Of a DNA stretch of 64,000 bases, positions 10,551-21,007 are shown piece after piece (the stretch's first letter is position 1; each line of letters begins with the position of its first letter). The stretch spans positions 1,196,501 through 1,260,500 of the forward strand of contig JAFFSR010000248.1 of the NCBI GenBank assembly GCA_017163975.1, read 5' to 3'. The DNA comes from Anastatus disparis. Taxonomy: Eukaryota; Arthropoda; Insecta; Hymenoptera; Eupelmidae. Made by a program: the position numbers and the translations under genes. Below the pieces are notes generated by a model. It was not told the DNA's origin. It was given only the letters and a program-made list of their open reading frames with translations, and did not search any database.

Positions 10551-13500
10551 TTAAGTTTTTGTGGAATTTTCCATATAGACTGGTTTTAAATTATTTATGT
10601 GAAAGTTTCCCTTCAATTTCTCGTTTTCGTCTATTATTTTATACGTATCATTATTTATTACATCTTTGACCGTGTAAGGTCCATCGTATACATCAAAGAA
10701 TTTTGCTATTTTATTGTCGTTAGCATCAGATAGTTTTTGTGCTTTTATTAATACTTTATCTCCGATTTTAAGTTTAAAATGTTGCTTTTTTTCGTTCTTT
10801 TTGTTTGCTCGTTTTTTTAAGAATTTGTGTGCTTTGTCTCTTGCTAGAAATATTTTTTGTGTATGTGTTTTTGTGTCTGGTGTTTTTTGTATTTTTATGT
10901 ATGGTTCCCATGCTCTTTCAGGTTTTTTTCCTGTATGAATTTCCACAGGTGTAAACCCTGTGGTTTCATGATAAGTTTCATTAATTATTTTTTGGATTAT
11001 CGGTACGTATGTTGCCCATGATGTGTGTTTATCGTTTGTGAATGTTCTAAAAAATCTACCTAATTCGCGGTGAACCCTTTCTATTATATTCGACTGTGGG
11101 TGCCTTATTGATGAGAATACGGTTTTTATGTTTTCATTATTTAGTTTTTCTGTCCATTTGGGTGAGGTAAATTGGGTACCGTGATCTGTTATTATCGATT
11201 TTGGTTTTCCGTAGTTTAATATGTAGTTATTGAATATTTTCTTTATTACTGTGATTGTGTTTGCTTTTTTAATTGGGTATAATACTACATATTTTGAGAA
11301 AACATCGATTGTTGTTAAGATATATTTTACGCCCGCTGTTGATGTTGGTAGTGGACCAAAGAAATCTATCGATAATAGTTCATGTGGTTCATTTGTTATG
11401 ATTAGTTGATATTTTTCGTTGAATTTTACTGTTAGATATTTACTTTTTTGGCAAGTTATGCATGTTTTTAATGTTTTGTATGTTTCTTTTCTTAATTTAG
11501 GCGCGTGAAATTGCTCTGTTATTAGTTTATATGTTTTTTTAGGGCCTATGTGTCCGTATGTTTCGTGTATTGTTATTATTAATTCTTTTAATATTTCACT
11601 TGGTATTATTATTTTTAGTCCTTCTATTGTAATTTTTGTTACTACGTCGTTTTCTACTTTATATTTTGTTTTAATTTTTTCGTTATTCTGTTTTAATTGT
11701 TCGATAATCTTTGAGATTTTTTCGTCTTTTTGTTGTAATTTATGAATATTTTTTAGCTTTTTTACTGTGTCTGGTTTTAACTTGTATTTGTTTACTGCTG
11801 TTATTATTATTTCGTTTTCATTTTTTGGTTCGAAATTATTTACATGTGTCTGTCGACTTAGGTAGTCTGCTACTGCGTTTTCTTTACCCGGTAAATATTC
11901 TAGTTTCAAATTGTAGTCTTGTATTGCCAAATTCCATCTTGTTAATCTCGCATTTTTAAATTTACAGTTTTTTAAGAAGGTTATTGCTTCATGATCTGTT
12001 CGTATTATTATTTCTTTTGCCCCTCTTACGTACGTATTTAGCTTTTCTAATGCCCATATTATTGCCAACAGTTCTTTTTCTGTTGTGAAATAATTGCATC
12101 CACTATTTTTAGTGTTCTACTAATGAAACATATAATGTTTTCATCTGATTCTTCTGATTTTTGCGATAGTACTGCCGCTATAGCGAAATCGCTTGCGTCA
12201 GTTGTTAGTATAAACGGTTTTTTAATATTTATATATTTTAGTATTACATTTTGGTCGAATAATTCTTTTATGTTATTAAATGCTATTGAATGTTCGTTCG
12301 TCCATTCATATTTTGCATTTTTTCTCAGTAAATTTATTAACGGAATTGTCTTTTCTGCATAATTATTTGCGAATTTCGTGTAAAAGTTGACGAATCCGAG
12401 AAATGCCTGCAATTCTTTTACGTTTTTTGGTTGTCTAAAATTTTTTATGCTACGAATTTTTTCTGGATCAGGCATAATACCATCTGATGTTAAGTAGTGC
12501 CCTAAAAATTCAATTTTTTCAAATTAAATGTCAAATTTGCCTCTTGCGCTTTTATGAATAGTCTTTCTAAATGTTCTAAATGCTGATCAAATGTGTTCGA
12601 CCTAATATGTAAATCATCTACAAATGTTATTAAGAAATCTTTTAAGTCGTCTGTTATTTTAGTAAGACCTCGTAATAATGCTGCGCTAGACGTTTTAATT
12701 CCAAAGGCTGCTACATTGAATTCGTATATCTTATTGTCTAGTTTAAAAGCCGTGTATTTTTTGCTTTCTTCGGTTAATTCAATTTGCCAGTAACTACTGG
12801 TCAAATCTAAACTTGACATATATTTTTGTTTGTCGCATTTGAGGAATATTTCCTCTACGCCTGGTGGCGCTTCATAATCATCTGCTAATTTTTCATTTAG
12901 CTTTCGAGCATCCAAGCATAGTCTTACTGATCCATCTTTTTTCTTTACTACCACGATTGGGTTAATATAATAGCTTTTTGATCCTCTTATTACTCCTAAG
13001 TTTAGCATATTTTCAATTTCTGCTTCTACTTTACTTCGGTAATTAATGGGTATTGGATACGATCTCGTAAAGAAAGGTTTATCATCGATTATTTCTAGTT
13101 TATATTTGTAGTTTTTTAATAATTCTGGCCTTTTTTGAAATACATTTTTATATTTTATAATTAATCTTTTAAATTTTTCTTTTTCTTTTTCATTTAGTTT
13201 TACAGTTTCATTTATTTTTTCATTTGTTTCATTCTCTGATAATTCATATGTTATGTAATTATCATTATTTAATAATGTTTTAATTTTATTTTCTTCGTTT
13301 AATTCTTCGATCTCTATACGTAGGGTCGAGTATTCATTTTTGTTTATATTTTTTATTTTGAATGATATTATATCATCTTTATCGTTTACTTGAAACTGTA
13401 TTTCTTCTATCATTGTATTTATTAGCATTTTAAGGCTTTTTTGAGTATCGTATCCAATTATGCATTCTTTTATTAGTTTTGGTACTATTATGAATATTAT

Positions 13501-14122
13501 TTTTATTTCTGAATTATTTATTTTTATTTTTGCCATTATTTGTTTTTTAATACGCGTCGATTTTGTGCCTGTGGCATTCTTTATTACTTTACCAATTATT
13601 GGCATTGGACAATTTTTAAAAGTTTTATAATTACTTAGGTAAAATTCTTCTGATATACAGGTTACTTCGCTTCCTGTGTCTATCAAAGCTTTTGTTTCTA
13701 CTTTTTCAATTTTTAATTTTATTTCAGGGCATTGAGTTACTTGAGACTCTTCTCCTGATGGTTCTATATCGTATAACAAATCTTTACGTTCATTTGTCAA
13801 CGATGCTATGCTTATTCTAGTATATGTTTCTTTTATGTCTTTTAATTCGTATTCGTTAAAATTTAATATAGATTGGTAATTTTTCAGCCAATCTGTGAAA
13901 TCTTCGTTTGTTTGGTTGTTTATGTATAATTTTTTAGCTGTATTCAATCTATCTGCTAAGTTTGATTTATTTAAATTTAATTCATTTTTTCCTGTTTTAT
14001 TAATTTTGTTTGTATTTTCAGTTGCGTACTTTATTATTTCTTTGTTATCAATTATTCTGTTATTTTTTTCCGATTTAGGGTACGCAACCGTTATTTGTTT
14101 TCCGACCTGGATGTGCTTTGTT
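10551..14122 (-). pseudogene. pol: LTR-1 pol polyprotein with two frame breaks
   Basis: The frame opens in -1 relative to gag with about a 34-nt overlap (14091-14124). I see no canonical slippery heptamer in it. The first segment (to 12502) holds the aspartic protease (LIDTGSEV) and the reverse transcriptase, with the catalytic FVDDL near 12615. A small deletion near 12510, between short A-runs, shifts frame. The second segment (12475-12059) has the RT connection and the RNase H start (TTDASDFA). One missing base near 12105 shifts frame again. The third segment (12068-10551, 505 codons) finishes RNase H. It also carries the integrase with its zinc site (H168, H173, C203, C206) and D235, D295, E330, followed by a basic C-terminal domain. 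All catalytic residues are present, and only the two indels disable it. Confidence 0.9.
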
Positions 14123-15488
14123 CTTTATTTTGTGTTATTTCGGTGTTATCTGTGGTTTTTATTATTGGTGGTTTCTGTCCTTGTGTTGTGTCGTTTTGTG
14201 TTCCGTTGTATTGTGATCTATGATTTTGTGTTCTATAGTTTTGTGTTCTATAGTTTTGTACTTTGTAGTTTTGTGCCCCCCCTTGTGTGTTTGAATCCCC
14301 TTGTTTTTTGTTTTCCGTGTTTGTTGTCTGTATATGATTTATGTTACGTGTTTGCCATGGTTGTTGTGTGTTAGTATTGTTCGTGTTTGTTTCTTTTTGT
14401 CTTGTGTATGTGTTGTGTGTGTCTTGTGTTTCTTGTGTAGTTGTTTGTTTGTGTCGATTTCCTATTTGGTCATCATAGTCAAAATCTTCTAGGATTCTGA
14501 ATAATGATGATTTGGTTTTTTCGGGCTGACCATTTAATGCGCATCTAACATTTCTATCGAAGTGAAGACCTATTTTTGTTATCAATTCACTTTCCGTGAT
14601 TGACAACTCTAGTTCTTTTGCAAGACCTAGCATGTATGTGGCATAGTCCATGCGCGACATTTTACCGTTTTCTTGGTAAGAACCATATTCAATTTTTCTT
14701 TGAGCTTTTCTTTGGATATTTGAATTCCAATATCTTTCCTTGAATATTTTTTCAAATTCTTCAAAGTTATTAATCTCTGAGTTGTTTATGTAATACCACG
14801 ATTGCGCATTGCCTTGTAACGCTTGTATTAATATACAGTGTAATTCGCTAACCGATGGTTTAGTAAACGTTTTATATGTGTTTAACTCATTTAAAAATTT
14901 AATTGGTCTTTCATTTTCATACCCGCTAAATTTTGGAATCGGCATTTTAATTTTGTGTTGTGTATTTGTGTTTGTATTTGTATTTGTGTTTTGAGTATTA
15001 TCATTTATATTTTTTATTTGTTCTTTTATATTATTTATTTCTGTTTCGTTTTCATTATTTATGCTATCAATGTCTCTATTTATACGCGTGTTTTGCGCTT
15101 CTATATCTAGTAATTTTTCGTTTAAGTCTGCGATTGTCGCGTTTAATTTAGTATTATCGATTTTTAAATTAATGTTTTCAGTTTCAACCGCTTTTATTTG
15201 TCTTTGTAGTGTTGTGAATTTTGTTTCATATTCATCTTTTAATTTAGCTATTGAGTCTGATAATGCATCAATTTGTTCTTGTGTATTATCATTTATTGTT
15301 AATAATTGTTGTGATGTCTGGTCGTCTTCCAGCGCATCCAACCTTTTTTCCGCGGCTTCATGTTGTTCGTTTAATTCCTTTAGTTTGGTTGTTACCGCGT
15401 TTTGCCAATCTCTGTTAGCGTTTTGATTATCCTCGACTGCCTCATCTTGGATTTCTCGCATAATTTGAAATGATCTTCTATCCGCCAT
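14091..15488 (-). CDS. gag: LTR-1 Gag (465 aa)
   Basis: This is an intact frame starting with ATG at 15488. Residues of about 15-165 are heptad-rich coiled coil. A retrotransposon capsid domain follows at about 185-335, starting near PIPKFSGYENERPIKFLNEL and including the W...F.EFEKIFKERYW region that is diagnostic of gypsy-type Gag. The C-terminal 120 residues are Gln/Asn/Thr-rich, with a repeated QNYRTQ motif. No CCHC zinc knuckle is present, so RNA binding must use the basic polar tail. It is followed by pol in the -1 frame. Confidence 0.9.
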   Translation of the reverse strand: MADRRSFQIMREIQDEAVEDNQNANRDWQNAVTTKLKELNEQHEAAEKRLDALEDDQTSQQLLTINDNTQEQIDALSDSIAKLKDEYETKFTTLQRQIKAVETENINLKIDNTKLNATIADLNEKLLDIEAQNTRINRDIDSINNENETEINNIKEQIKNINDNTQNTNTNTNTNTQHKIKMPIPKFSGYENERPIKFLNELNTYKTFTKPSVSELHCILIQALQGNAQSWYYINNSEINNFEEFEKIFKERYWNSNIQRKAQRKIEYGSYQENGKMSRMDYATYMLGLAKELELSITESELITKIGLHFDRNVRCALNGQPEKTKSSLFRILEDFDYDDQIGNRHKQTTTQETQDTHNTYTRQKETNTNNTNTQQPWQTRNINHIQTTNTENKKQGDSNTQGGAQNYKVQNYRTQNYRTQNHRSQYNGTQNDTTQGQKPPIIKTTDNTEITQNKEQSTSRSENK

Positions 15489-15880
15489 TTTAATAAATTT
15501 TAATTTTATATTAAAAAAGAATAATTATTCTATGTTTAATAAATTTATTTTTAATTTAATTGTTTTAAAAACTATACAGAGTTACTACTGTATATATCTT
15601 ATACAGAGTGTATACTGTATTCATTTACTTTTATAAATTTTAAATATTATATTATTTGACTTGACGACTTTATACTTCAGAGTTTCGAGTATTCTTGTTT
15701 ACTCGTTCATCCTCTGGTATGTCTTGTCAACCGTAATCCTTTGTTTTGATTTGTAGTATGTGGAATTTATTTGCTGTTAATTTTAATTTTATACTTTCTC
15801 TTTTAAAATTTACTTTTATTAATGTTATAACTGTTATTTTAGAATTTATTTTTGTTAAATGACTAATATTTTAATTTTTT
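15489..15880. other. Spacer between LTR-1 leader ORF and gag
   Basis: AT-rich, with a short repeated TATACAGAGT motif near 15574 and 15601. No ORF. It may act as gag leader. Confidence 0.5.
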
Positions 15881-16288
15881 TTATTGATTTTTTTCTATTT
15901 TTTCCGCTAGTTCCACTACGTCGTTACACAGTCTTTTTAAATTTATTATTAGTTCATTTATTTTATCTTTTATTGTTTTTATTTCTTTACAATTTTCTGT
16001 TAGCTGTTTAAAAGCTGGTGGCAATCTTATATTTAATTTCTCAATTAAATCTAATAATTCTTCGTCTAGAAATTCGATCTTTTCTATCGCGTCGTTTGAT
16101 TTATTTTGTGTTAAATTTATGTCTAGTTCTAAATGTCTGACTCTATTGTTTATATCGTTTATTCTAATTTCGTGGTGTTTTTGTGTACGTATGATTTTGT
16201 TGTGTAACACGTGTGCATTTTGTGTGTTAACCTTTTTGTTTTTTACAGAATTTTTAATAAATTCTGCTACCGTGATTTTGTTTTTCAT
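15881..16288 (-). CDS. Unknown leader ORF of LTR-1 (135 aa)
   Basis: An intact 135-codon frame sits between the primer-binding site and gag. The product is Lys/Asn-rich and predicted to be largely helical. It has heptad patterning (residues about 40-130, for example DINNRVRHLELDINL and IKTIKDKINELIINLKRL), no membrane segment, and no cysteines except single ones. I do not recognise a family. It could be an N-terminal Gag-related coiled-coil protein encoded separately. Most Ty3/gypsy elements lack an ORF here. Confidence 0.55.
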   Translation of the reverse strand: MKNKITVAEFIKNSVKNKKVNTQNAHVLHNKIIRTQKHHEIRINDINNRVRHLELDINLTQNKSNDAIEKIEFLDEELLDLIEKLNIRLPPAFKQLTENCKEIKTIKDKINELIINLKRLCNDVVELAEKIEKNQ

Positions 16289-16514
16289 TTAACAAAATTT
16301 TTAGATTTACAACAAATTTAATTAAGCTATCTTGTAATTTTTTTTTTTTTTTTTTTTCTTAATTGCGTAATATTTTCTTATTTCTTTTTCTATATTTTAT
16401 TCTAATATTCTTTTAATTTTAATGGTTTTTATAAAGAAAGAAACATAAATAGTTCTCTACTCTAACCTTACTTGATTTTATTATTTTTTATACGCGTGTA
16501 ACGCTAAATTTTTT
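16289..16514. other. Untranslated leader of LTR-1
   Basis: A non-coding leader after the PBS, with a T-tract at about 16340-16360. Confidence 0.5.
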
Positions 16515-16527
16515 GTTCGGGCGCCAG
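16515..16527 (-). promoter_or_regulatory. LTR-1 primer-binding site (tRNA-Lys type)
   Basis: On the minus strand TGGCGCCCGAACA lies directly inside the 5' LTR. It matches the first 13 positions of the complement of the tRNA-Lys(UUU) 3' end used by many retroelements. Confidence 0.85.
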
Positions 16528-17295
16528 TGTGACGTCCCACTAGTTTGTGGCTAATGGGTCGCACTTCGATTGACTCTTAGGGGTCTTATTTTTGTGAATG
16601 TAGAGCCGTTAACCAGACAGGTCGCTATGCCGTCTGGTGCGGGCTCGAATGTGTCAGAGTATGCGGGAGTATTTATTTCAATAATTAGTAAAGGTTTGAT
16701 TATGTTATAGGTAATGCCCGTTAATACTGAGGACCAAGTGCCTCAGTATGCGGGGCTTTACCTTTTAGGATGGGATAGGTAAGGTGTGTGTGTTGCTCGC
16801 CGCAACTCTTTATTCAATTAAGTTAAACAATTTAAATCTAATAGGTGCACGAGCATAGAAGAATCATGTAAGTAATTCTTCTGTGCTTGGCATCAGAAGT
16901 AAGAGCTAGTTAAGTTGAGCTGAGGCGAGGCAGAAGAGAGTCTTTCTCTCTGCTGGCCCGCTTTTATAGGCGCTGGACTCCAGTCCCCTCTTCTCTAGTA
17001 TCTTGGCACCGCCGGCGTTCGCGTGCGTGGTCCTGCTTTTCTTTCGCGCGCTGAGCCAACATGAGGCTAAAGCGCGCTTTCGATGTGTGATGCATGTACG
17101 CGAGCGACTTTGAGTGTGTGTGCGCTTCAGGAGCGTACATACTTTGGGCGCTTATGCTTTTCACTCTTTTATTTCATTTAAATTATATTAATTCATATTC
17201 ATTTTCTTCTTAGATCTAATTATTTATCGCGTGTAATTATGTTACGTTTATTTAATTTAGTGGTTAATAGACTATAATGCAACTGTGCGCTCACA
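16528..17295 (-). repeat. LTR-1 5' LTR
   Basis: Same length as the 3' LTR and about 99% identical by eye. On the minus strand the TATAAAAG promoter box is at 16968-16961 and the AATAAA signal at 16814-16809. The plus-strand right flank continues with the AGGT target duplication. Confidence 0.95.
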
Positions 17296-17520
17296 AGGTC
17301 GAACATACTTTTTTGAAACTTTGCTAGAAAAAAAATGTGATAATATAATTTTATATAATAAATAATTGTTATAATTGTTATAATGGATTATAAATTTTCT
17401 CATTTTTGATTTCGAACAATTTTGCACCACAATTATCTTCATTTTGTATATTTGAATATATATTTCTATCCGCATGTCTGAAAATTGAAAAGTTCATCGC
17501 CAGAAGTCATTTAAAAAAAG
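17296..17520 (-). repeat. Inner inverted-repeat arm flanking LTR-1 on the right
   Basis: The reverse complement carries the same landmarks as 7780-7985 (TCTGGCGATGAA, TTGTGGTGCA, TTTATAATCC). It fits with the right side of the Mutator-like element into which LTR-1 inserted. Confidence 0.4.
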
Positions 17521-17680
17521 TTTAATTTTCATTGAATTTTTACACATATTTCTCAATTAATAGAATAAAATTCACTATTTGAAACTATGTAGAGCAATTT
17601 CTTGATGATTTTAATGTATATTTCAATTTAAAAAAAAAGGAGACTATTTAAATTATATAATAAAAGAAATAGTTTTCAAG

Positions 17681-18330
17681 GTAGACGGTATCCTTAAACA
17701 ATGACTAACAGAAAATTTTTGTTCTCCAAGAAATCACAGTTTGAAACGAATTTTTCTGTAATTACGTCGTTTGACACTCCAACGGGCCCCGAATTTGGAT
17801 GCAGCATCACGTAAAACTTATAGGTGTCTTAATCTTATCAAATAATAAAAGATATTTGCGATTTGACCTTCGAATGACCTTGATGTAGACCTGGTATGGT
17901 TTAGCGGATATCAGATTTGGATTCAGTGACTCGAGTTACCTATAAGTATCTTGATTTCCTTACTAATTAACGTTTATCAATGAGTAATTCGAGAAATAAC
18001 TATTATTTCCCGATATGACCTTCAGATGACATTGTAATTTTTTTTTACCTCGACCGCAATACTATATTCCTATGTAAAATTGAACGCTTGATTGATTTCT
18101 GATATAAAATAATACGTATAATCACATTTGAATAAATTAAAATCAATTTTCGAAAATTTCTTATGAAATCTCTAGGTTTGAGCCACCATATTGGAGCCGC
18201 CATTTTACATTTTTTTAAATCGCCACATTGCAAAAGAAAGTAGAGTGTAAGACGAAAATTTTGAACCCATACACGATTTTTTTTGGTGATCTAAAATTTT
18301 GGACAGAGCCATTATCTGTTTGACGTGGAT
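17681..18330 (-). repeat. Right terminal inverted repeat of the Mutator-like element (inferred)
   Basis: Reverse complement of 4862-5470, with the same outer (CAATCCACGTCAAAC) and inner (GGATACCGTCTACC) limits. Both arms contain AAAATGGCGGC (4990-5000 and 18206-18196). Confidence 0.6.
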
Positions 18331-18895
18331 TGGCCCATACATATGTATATATATATTTATATCGCTACGAACTTTTGAGGATTGCGACGTTGCCAAATCT
18401 AAAAATAACTGCTTCCTTATTTTAGTATCCTGCACACTCGGCGGGTGTGTGTCAGTTTCTATTGTTATCCCACTCTTTCTTCCCGCCAATATTTTATATT
18501 TCAAAAATCCTCAAAGTTCCACGGCACTTTGAGGATTTGGAAATTTAACATGCGATTCCCTATGTACGGCAACACTGTTGACTCCTTAAAAGTCCGGTTT
18601 CTTAAAAATATACATATATATATATTATTGAATTATTTTTTTCTTGAAAATTTTCTAATTTTAATTTGAATGACAAAGTATGAATAAGATATATTAGCAA
18701 TCATAACTATTTATATAATTAAAAAATTTTAATATTTGTATTCTTTGGTTAACAGTTATTATAAAATATAGTACAGGGAAAGTAAAAAGTTATGAATAAA
18801 AGAGTATCTTGTTACTAAAACCAGAAAATTAATCATTGAACACATAATGTCACTTTTAATGATACTGAATTTCAAATAACTCTGTTTCGTTTCAG
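18331..18895. other. Non-coding flank of the SETD3-like exon
   Basis: Probably intronic or upstream DNA. It has a short inverted repeat TTTGAGGATT/AATCCTCAAA (18374 and 18505, again at 18528). I found no upstream coding exon of the SETD3-like gene. Confidence 0.4.
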
Positions 18896-19387
18896 TTAGT
18901 TGTGCTCCTATCAATGCTAAGCAGTTATGGCAAAACTACTTGGAAATTTCAAATATATTGAACAAGATTAAATTATTGGAAAAAACAAAAACTATTGAAA
19001 TAACAAGAATCGATGCGATTCCTAAATTTATGGTTTGGCTTGAACAAAATGGAGCTATAGTCAATGATATATATATTGATAGTTTTCCTCATTATGGATT
19101 AGGATTACGAGCAAAAAAAGATTTTAAGAAGGATGATTTTATATTAAAAATACCTAGAAAATTAATTTTTAATGTGCATACAGCCGCTTCAGAGTTAAAA
19201 GCTATGCAGACTGATATACTTATTCAACATATGCCTCAAGTTGCCTTAGCTATGGCTCTTTTAATAGAGAAAAATAAGCAGAATTCTGAATGGAAACCCT
19301 ATTTGAATATTCTACCGAAGGAATATTGTACAGTTTTATATATGAACATTGAAGACATGAAGGAGTTGAAAGGAAGTCCTAGTCAAG
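18896..19387 (+). CDS. SETD3: Internal exon of a SETD3-like actin-histidine methyltransferase
   Basis: A 492-nt exon (about 164 codons, phase 2 at its start) is bounded by a clean acceptor (TTTCGTTTCAG before 18896) and a donor (AG/GTAATG at 19388). The product matches the N-terminal part of the SETD3 family: a helical start (AKQLWQNYLE), then the beginning of the SET domain with GLGLRAKKDFKKDDFILKIP at about residues 65-85. A helical ALAMALLIEKNKQNSEWKPY segment and LPKEYCTVLY follow. SETD3 methylates a histidine of actin in the cytoplasm. The N-terminal exon and the rest of the SET and substrate-binding domains are not in view, and the next 20 kb are repeats. It may be a real gene with large TE-filled introns or an exon relic. 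The frame and both splice sites are intact, which favours a real gene. Confidence 0.8.
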
Positions 19388-20950
19388 GTAATGATTTTTG
19401 TTTTCTTATACGTCAATTCATACATTTTATTTCAAAGTTAATGTTGATTCAAAAATATGATCATATGAATCATGTGGAATATGTATAGATATTATAAACA
19501 ATTCGTGCACTTAATATACTAAGGTATAAGTAAGATAACATATGCTTTATAAATTGCGTACATAATTAGTAAATCATTTAAATATAATTCTGCAAAGATA
19601 TATGCAAGAGTTGCCAAAATTATCCTGAATTATGAGATCCAAAAAGGCGTTCTTTAGGAATTTTTTAAAATAAGAGGGGCGATCGGTGTAATCGAGTGAG
19701 GCGCTGTGCAGATGTGCCTGCCAGTTGACATAATCGAACCTCAAGGAGCGCGGGATCGATTCCCCGCTAGGGCGAATTTTACGGAAGCATTGTCTGCAGT
19801 ACATTGTTTTTCCGGATTTTTCGTGACGGGGATCGATGTCGTGAACCGACCAATCTAGGTTGGTCTGGCATCACAGAAAAAATGTCAAAAAAATTAAATC
19901 TCAGGCGTGGTCTGACACCATAATAAAAAATGTCAAAATAATCTAGGTCTTCAAATGGGATAAATCCTGTAGAGAAATTGAAGAAAAAAAAATGATGAAA
20001 AATAATTAAATACATTAATTTTTTACGTGTATTTGAATATAAAAATTGTAAATATAAAAATTTCGTAACGAAAATTACATGTACACAGCACAATTAATCA
20101 TCCCTACTAAAGATTAATTTCTTTTTCTTTATCCCTTGGACGAAGTTACGTACCTTCATCGCCTTATACCGTGAAACGGGGTAAAGCAGTTAGGTGTGGG
20201 GTAAAGCAAGTATTTTTTCATATAATATTTTCTAATTTCTTATGTACTCTTGTTTATGTATAATAATAATTTTTTGAAGTTAATACTTCTTTTGGCGTGC
20301 CTCGAAAATTTGTTGGGCATAAAAATTCAAGTTGCCATCACGTTACATTTTAATATGTGTTGTGTACGATAACCCCATCTGTGCGCGCACACACAACTAA
20401 GTTATAAGAATAAGAGAGAGAGAAGACACTATATTATACCAAGCAATGTATATTCAAGCCTGGGATAGAGAGAGAGAGTATTGTAAGCGAATCAGTACTA
20501 CACAAGCTAAGTATAGGAGAGGAGAGAGAAGGCACATCGGCACATTGGCACATCAGCGTTCAAATCGTTGTGTATATGCTGTTTGGGTATTGTGTTACCA
20601 CATACGCTGAAAAAAAGCGATCTTTGACGGGGACCCAAGCGAAATCTCCCTTGTTAGCCAAGAAAAGCGGTATAAGGGTATATTATCTTACTGACCCAAG
20701 CAATGTTTGCTTGGCAGTGAAATAAAATATTTGCTTGTCAGAACGTATGTAGAATTAACCTTATAAACTAATCAGAAATACATATTAAATGAATCGCTTG
20801 AGTAAATTAAATATTTATAGGTTAAAAAGATAATATTGAATTAAATTAAATAATATAACTTAGATTCTATATATATACATATTGGATAATAGATTGAAAT
20901 AGTAAATTGAATTGTGAATTAAAGACAAAAATAAAATCATGAATAATGAA
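19388..20950. other. Putative SETD3 intron with repeats, no exon recognised
   Basis: Contains a possible tRNA-derived SINE (19690-19790), a GA/CA-rich stretch at 20380-20540, and AT-rich DNA. None of the frames resembles the continuation of SETD3. Confidence 0.4.
19690..19790 (+). repeat. Possible tRNA-derived SINE head
   Basis: GGATCGATTCC at 19753-19763 differs at one position from the pol III B-box GGTTCGANTCC, in a locally GC-rich block with a CCCCGC complement after it. An A-box-like TGAGGCGCTGTGCAG lies about 45 bp upstream. No tail or target duplication was identified. Confidence 0.25.
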
Positions 20951-21007
20951 ATATGGGAAGATAAAAATATTACGAATTTTACAGAGTATCTTGATTATTT
21001 TATTTTT

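Larger units (their letters stand above)
7986..17295 (-). mobile_element. Ty3/gypsy LTR retrotransposon LTR-1 (9.3 kb)
   Basis: Two 768-bp direct repeats (7986-8753 and 16528-17295) begin TGTGAC and end TCACA on the plus strand and are flanked by an exact AGGT duplication (7982-7985 and 17296-17299). I count about seven differences between the LTRs by eye (about 99% identity), so the insertion is recent. On the minus strand the order is 5' LTR, a PBS matching tRNA-Lys, a leader ORF, gag, then pol (protease, reverse transcriptase, RNase H, integrase). An extra 3' ORF, a polypurine tract and the 3' LTR follow. RNase H before integrase identifies the Ty3/gypsy type. pol carries two frame breaks, so this copy is not autonomous. 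Confidence 0.95.

Noticed and set aside
12059..12510. Programmed frameshifting within LTR-1 pol
   Set aside because: The breaks fall within the RT and RNase H domains, where relatives are continuous, and look like indels in A-runs.
13895..15426. Hydrophobic plus-strand ORFs opposite LTR-1 gag and pol
   Set aside because: They are antisense shadows of the real minus-strand frames, with Phe/Leu/Val-rich complements of Lys/Asn codons.
18205..18504. 99-codon minus-strand ORF next to the TIR
   Set aside because: It crosses the TIR boundary and a TA-rich tract, with no similarity to SETD3 or any family I know.
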